Positions 14,527-15,037 of a DNA stretch of 15,037 bases are shown here, piece by piece. A program made the position numbers and the translations under genes. The stretch's first letter is position 1. Every line of letters begins with the position of its first letter. This DNA comes from an uncultured beta proteobacterium (GTDB taxonomy: Bacteria > Pseudomonadota > Gammaproteobacteria > Burkholderiales > Burkholderiaceae_C): NCBI GenBank assembly GCA_903885415.1, contig CAISIP010000424.1, forward strand, positions 1 through 15,037, read 5' to 3'. The notes under the pieces are model-generated. The model was not told the origin of the DNA, ran no database searches, and worked only from the letters and a program-made list of their open reading frames with translations.

Positions 14527-15037
14527 ATGCAACACCCACCGCACCGCGTGATCTACGACACCGACCCGGGTGTGGACGACGCAATGGCGCTGTATTTCGC
14601 CTTTGCCCACCCGGACATCGAACTGATCGGCATCACCACCACATTTGGCAATGTCAGCGTCGTACAGGCGGCTGCCAACGCGCTGTACCTGTGCGAAATC
14701 GCCGGGCGCGCCATACCGGTCACCGTGGGGGCGGCGAAGCCATGGCGCAATCCGGAGCAAAAGCCCCCTGCGCACATCCATGGCGCCGACGGGCTGGGAA
14801 ACCTCGGGCCCCGGCGCGCAGCCTGCGCCAAAGTGGATCCTCGCTCGTCGGCCCAGTTCATCGTCGACAGCGCACGCGCACGGCCCGGCGAAATCACGCT
14901 AGTGGCGGTGGGGCCCCTAGGCAACCTGAGCCTGGCGCTGAAGATGGAGCCGCAGCTGCCTCAGTTGCTGCGCCAGGTGATCGTGATGGGCGGAACCGTC
15001 AACGAACCGGGCAATGTGTCGCCAGTGGCCGAAGCCA
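14527..15037 (+). CDS. Inosine/uridine-preferring nucleoside hydrolase (3' partial)
   Basis: This gene runs off the right edge, with 170 codons and no stop visible. It hydrolyses the N-glycosidic bond of ribonucleosides, giving a free base and ribose. The hallmark DTDPGVDDAMA at residues 11-21 supplies the calcium-binding and catalytic aspartates (Asp13, Asp17, Asp18 here). Further family blocks follow: ITTTFGNVSVVQAAANAL, HGADGLGNLG, VAVGPLGNLSLAL, and VIVMGGTVNEPGNVSPVAEA at the edge. The part seen is about the first half of a roughly 310-residue protein. Two in-frame starts are possible: ATG 14527 (used here, nearer to usual N-termini) and ATG 14503, only 10 bases after the rbsK stop. Neither has a clear ribosome binding site, which suggests coupling to rbsK translation. 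IU-, CU- or RihC-type preference cannot be decided from this half. Confidence 0.92.
   Translation, partial: MQHPPHRVIYDTDPGVDDAMALYFAFAHPDIELIGITTTFGNVSVVQAAANALYLCEIAGRAIPVTVGAAKPWRNPEQKPPAHIHGADGLGNLGPRRAACAKVDPRSSAQFIVDSARARPGEITLVAVGPLGNLSLALKMEPQLPQLLRQVIVMGGTVNEPGNVSPVAEA

Noticed and set aside
1..15037. CRISPR arrays, tRNA or rRNA genes, insertion sequences, attachment sites
   Set aside because: Both strands were read for regular direct repeats, cloverleaf arms, transposase motifs and terminal inverted repeats; none was found apart from the three motif copies upstream of the PEP-CTERM gene.

Overview
The window is high-GC proteobacterial DNA. Its gene content fits a betaproteobacterium of the order Burkholderiales, most likely a Comamonadaceae-type genome. 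The pointers are an orphan Bug-family (TctC-like) periplasmic binding protein, a DsbB/YggX pair, a bifunctional-type MnmC with Comamonadaceae-like domain order, a long HrpA with a DUF3418-type tail, and a PEP-CTERM surface protein. The taxonomy is inferred from protein style, not from a marker search. No rRNA, tRNA, CRISPR array, insertion sequence or prophage gene is visible.

Layout. Positions 1-1188 (+) hold the 3' part of a PLP-dependent aminotransferase, cut at its 5' end by the window edge. A PEP-CTERM sorted exoprotein (1239-1976, -) converges on it. Positions 1977-2336 are the only long non-coding stretch. It carries a near-consensus sigma-54 promoter and three copies of a 17-bp motif, TGTAA-N7-CGACA, laid out like an enhancer-dependent promoter for the PEP-CTERM gene. 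Next on the minus strand come an EamA/DMT permease (2337-3284) and the DEAH helicase hrpA (3281-7192), joined by an ATGA stop/start overlap, so they form an hrpA-eamA operon. argA (7297-8646, +) is divergent from hrpA across a 104-bp spacer.

An alpha/beta hydrolase (8694-9611, +) and a Bug-family substrate-binding protein (9613-10593, +) are one base apart, probably a small uptake/hydrolysis operon. dsbB (10580-11095, -) overlaps the Bug gene tail to tail by 14 bp and is divergent from yggX (11205-11480, +). mnmC (11577-13460, +) follows. Its FAD oxidoreductase half looks intact, but its methyltransferase half looks eroded at the SAM-binding and catalytic motifs. The window ends with ribokinase (13551-14492, +) and a nucleoside hydrolase (14527 to beyond the right edge, +). 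Together these form a nucleoside/ribose salvage pair: base release followed by ribose phosphorylation.

Most of the window is ordinary chromosomal housekeeping sequence. The two places that deserve real attention are the control region upstream of the PEP-CTERM gene and the degenerate methyltransferase domain of MnmC.
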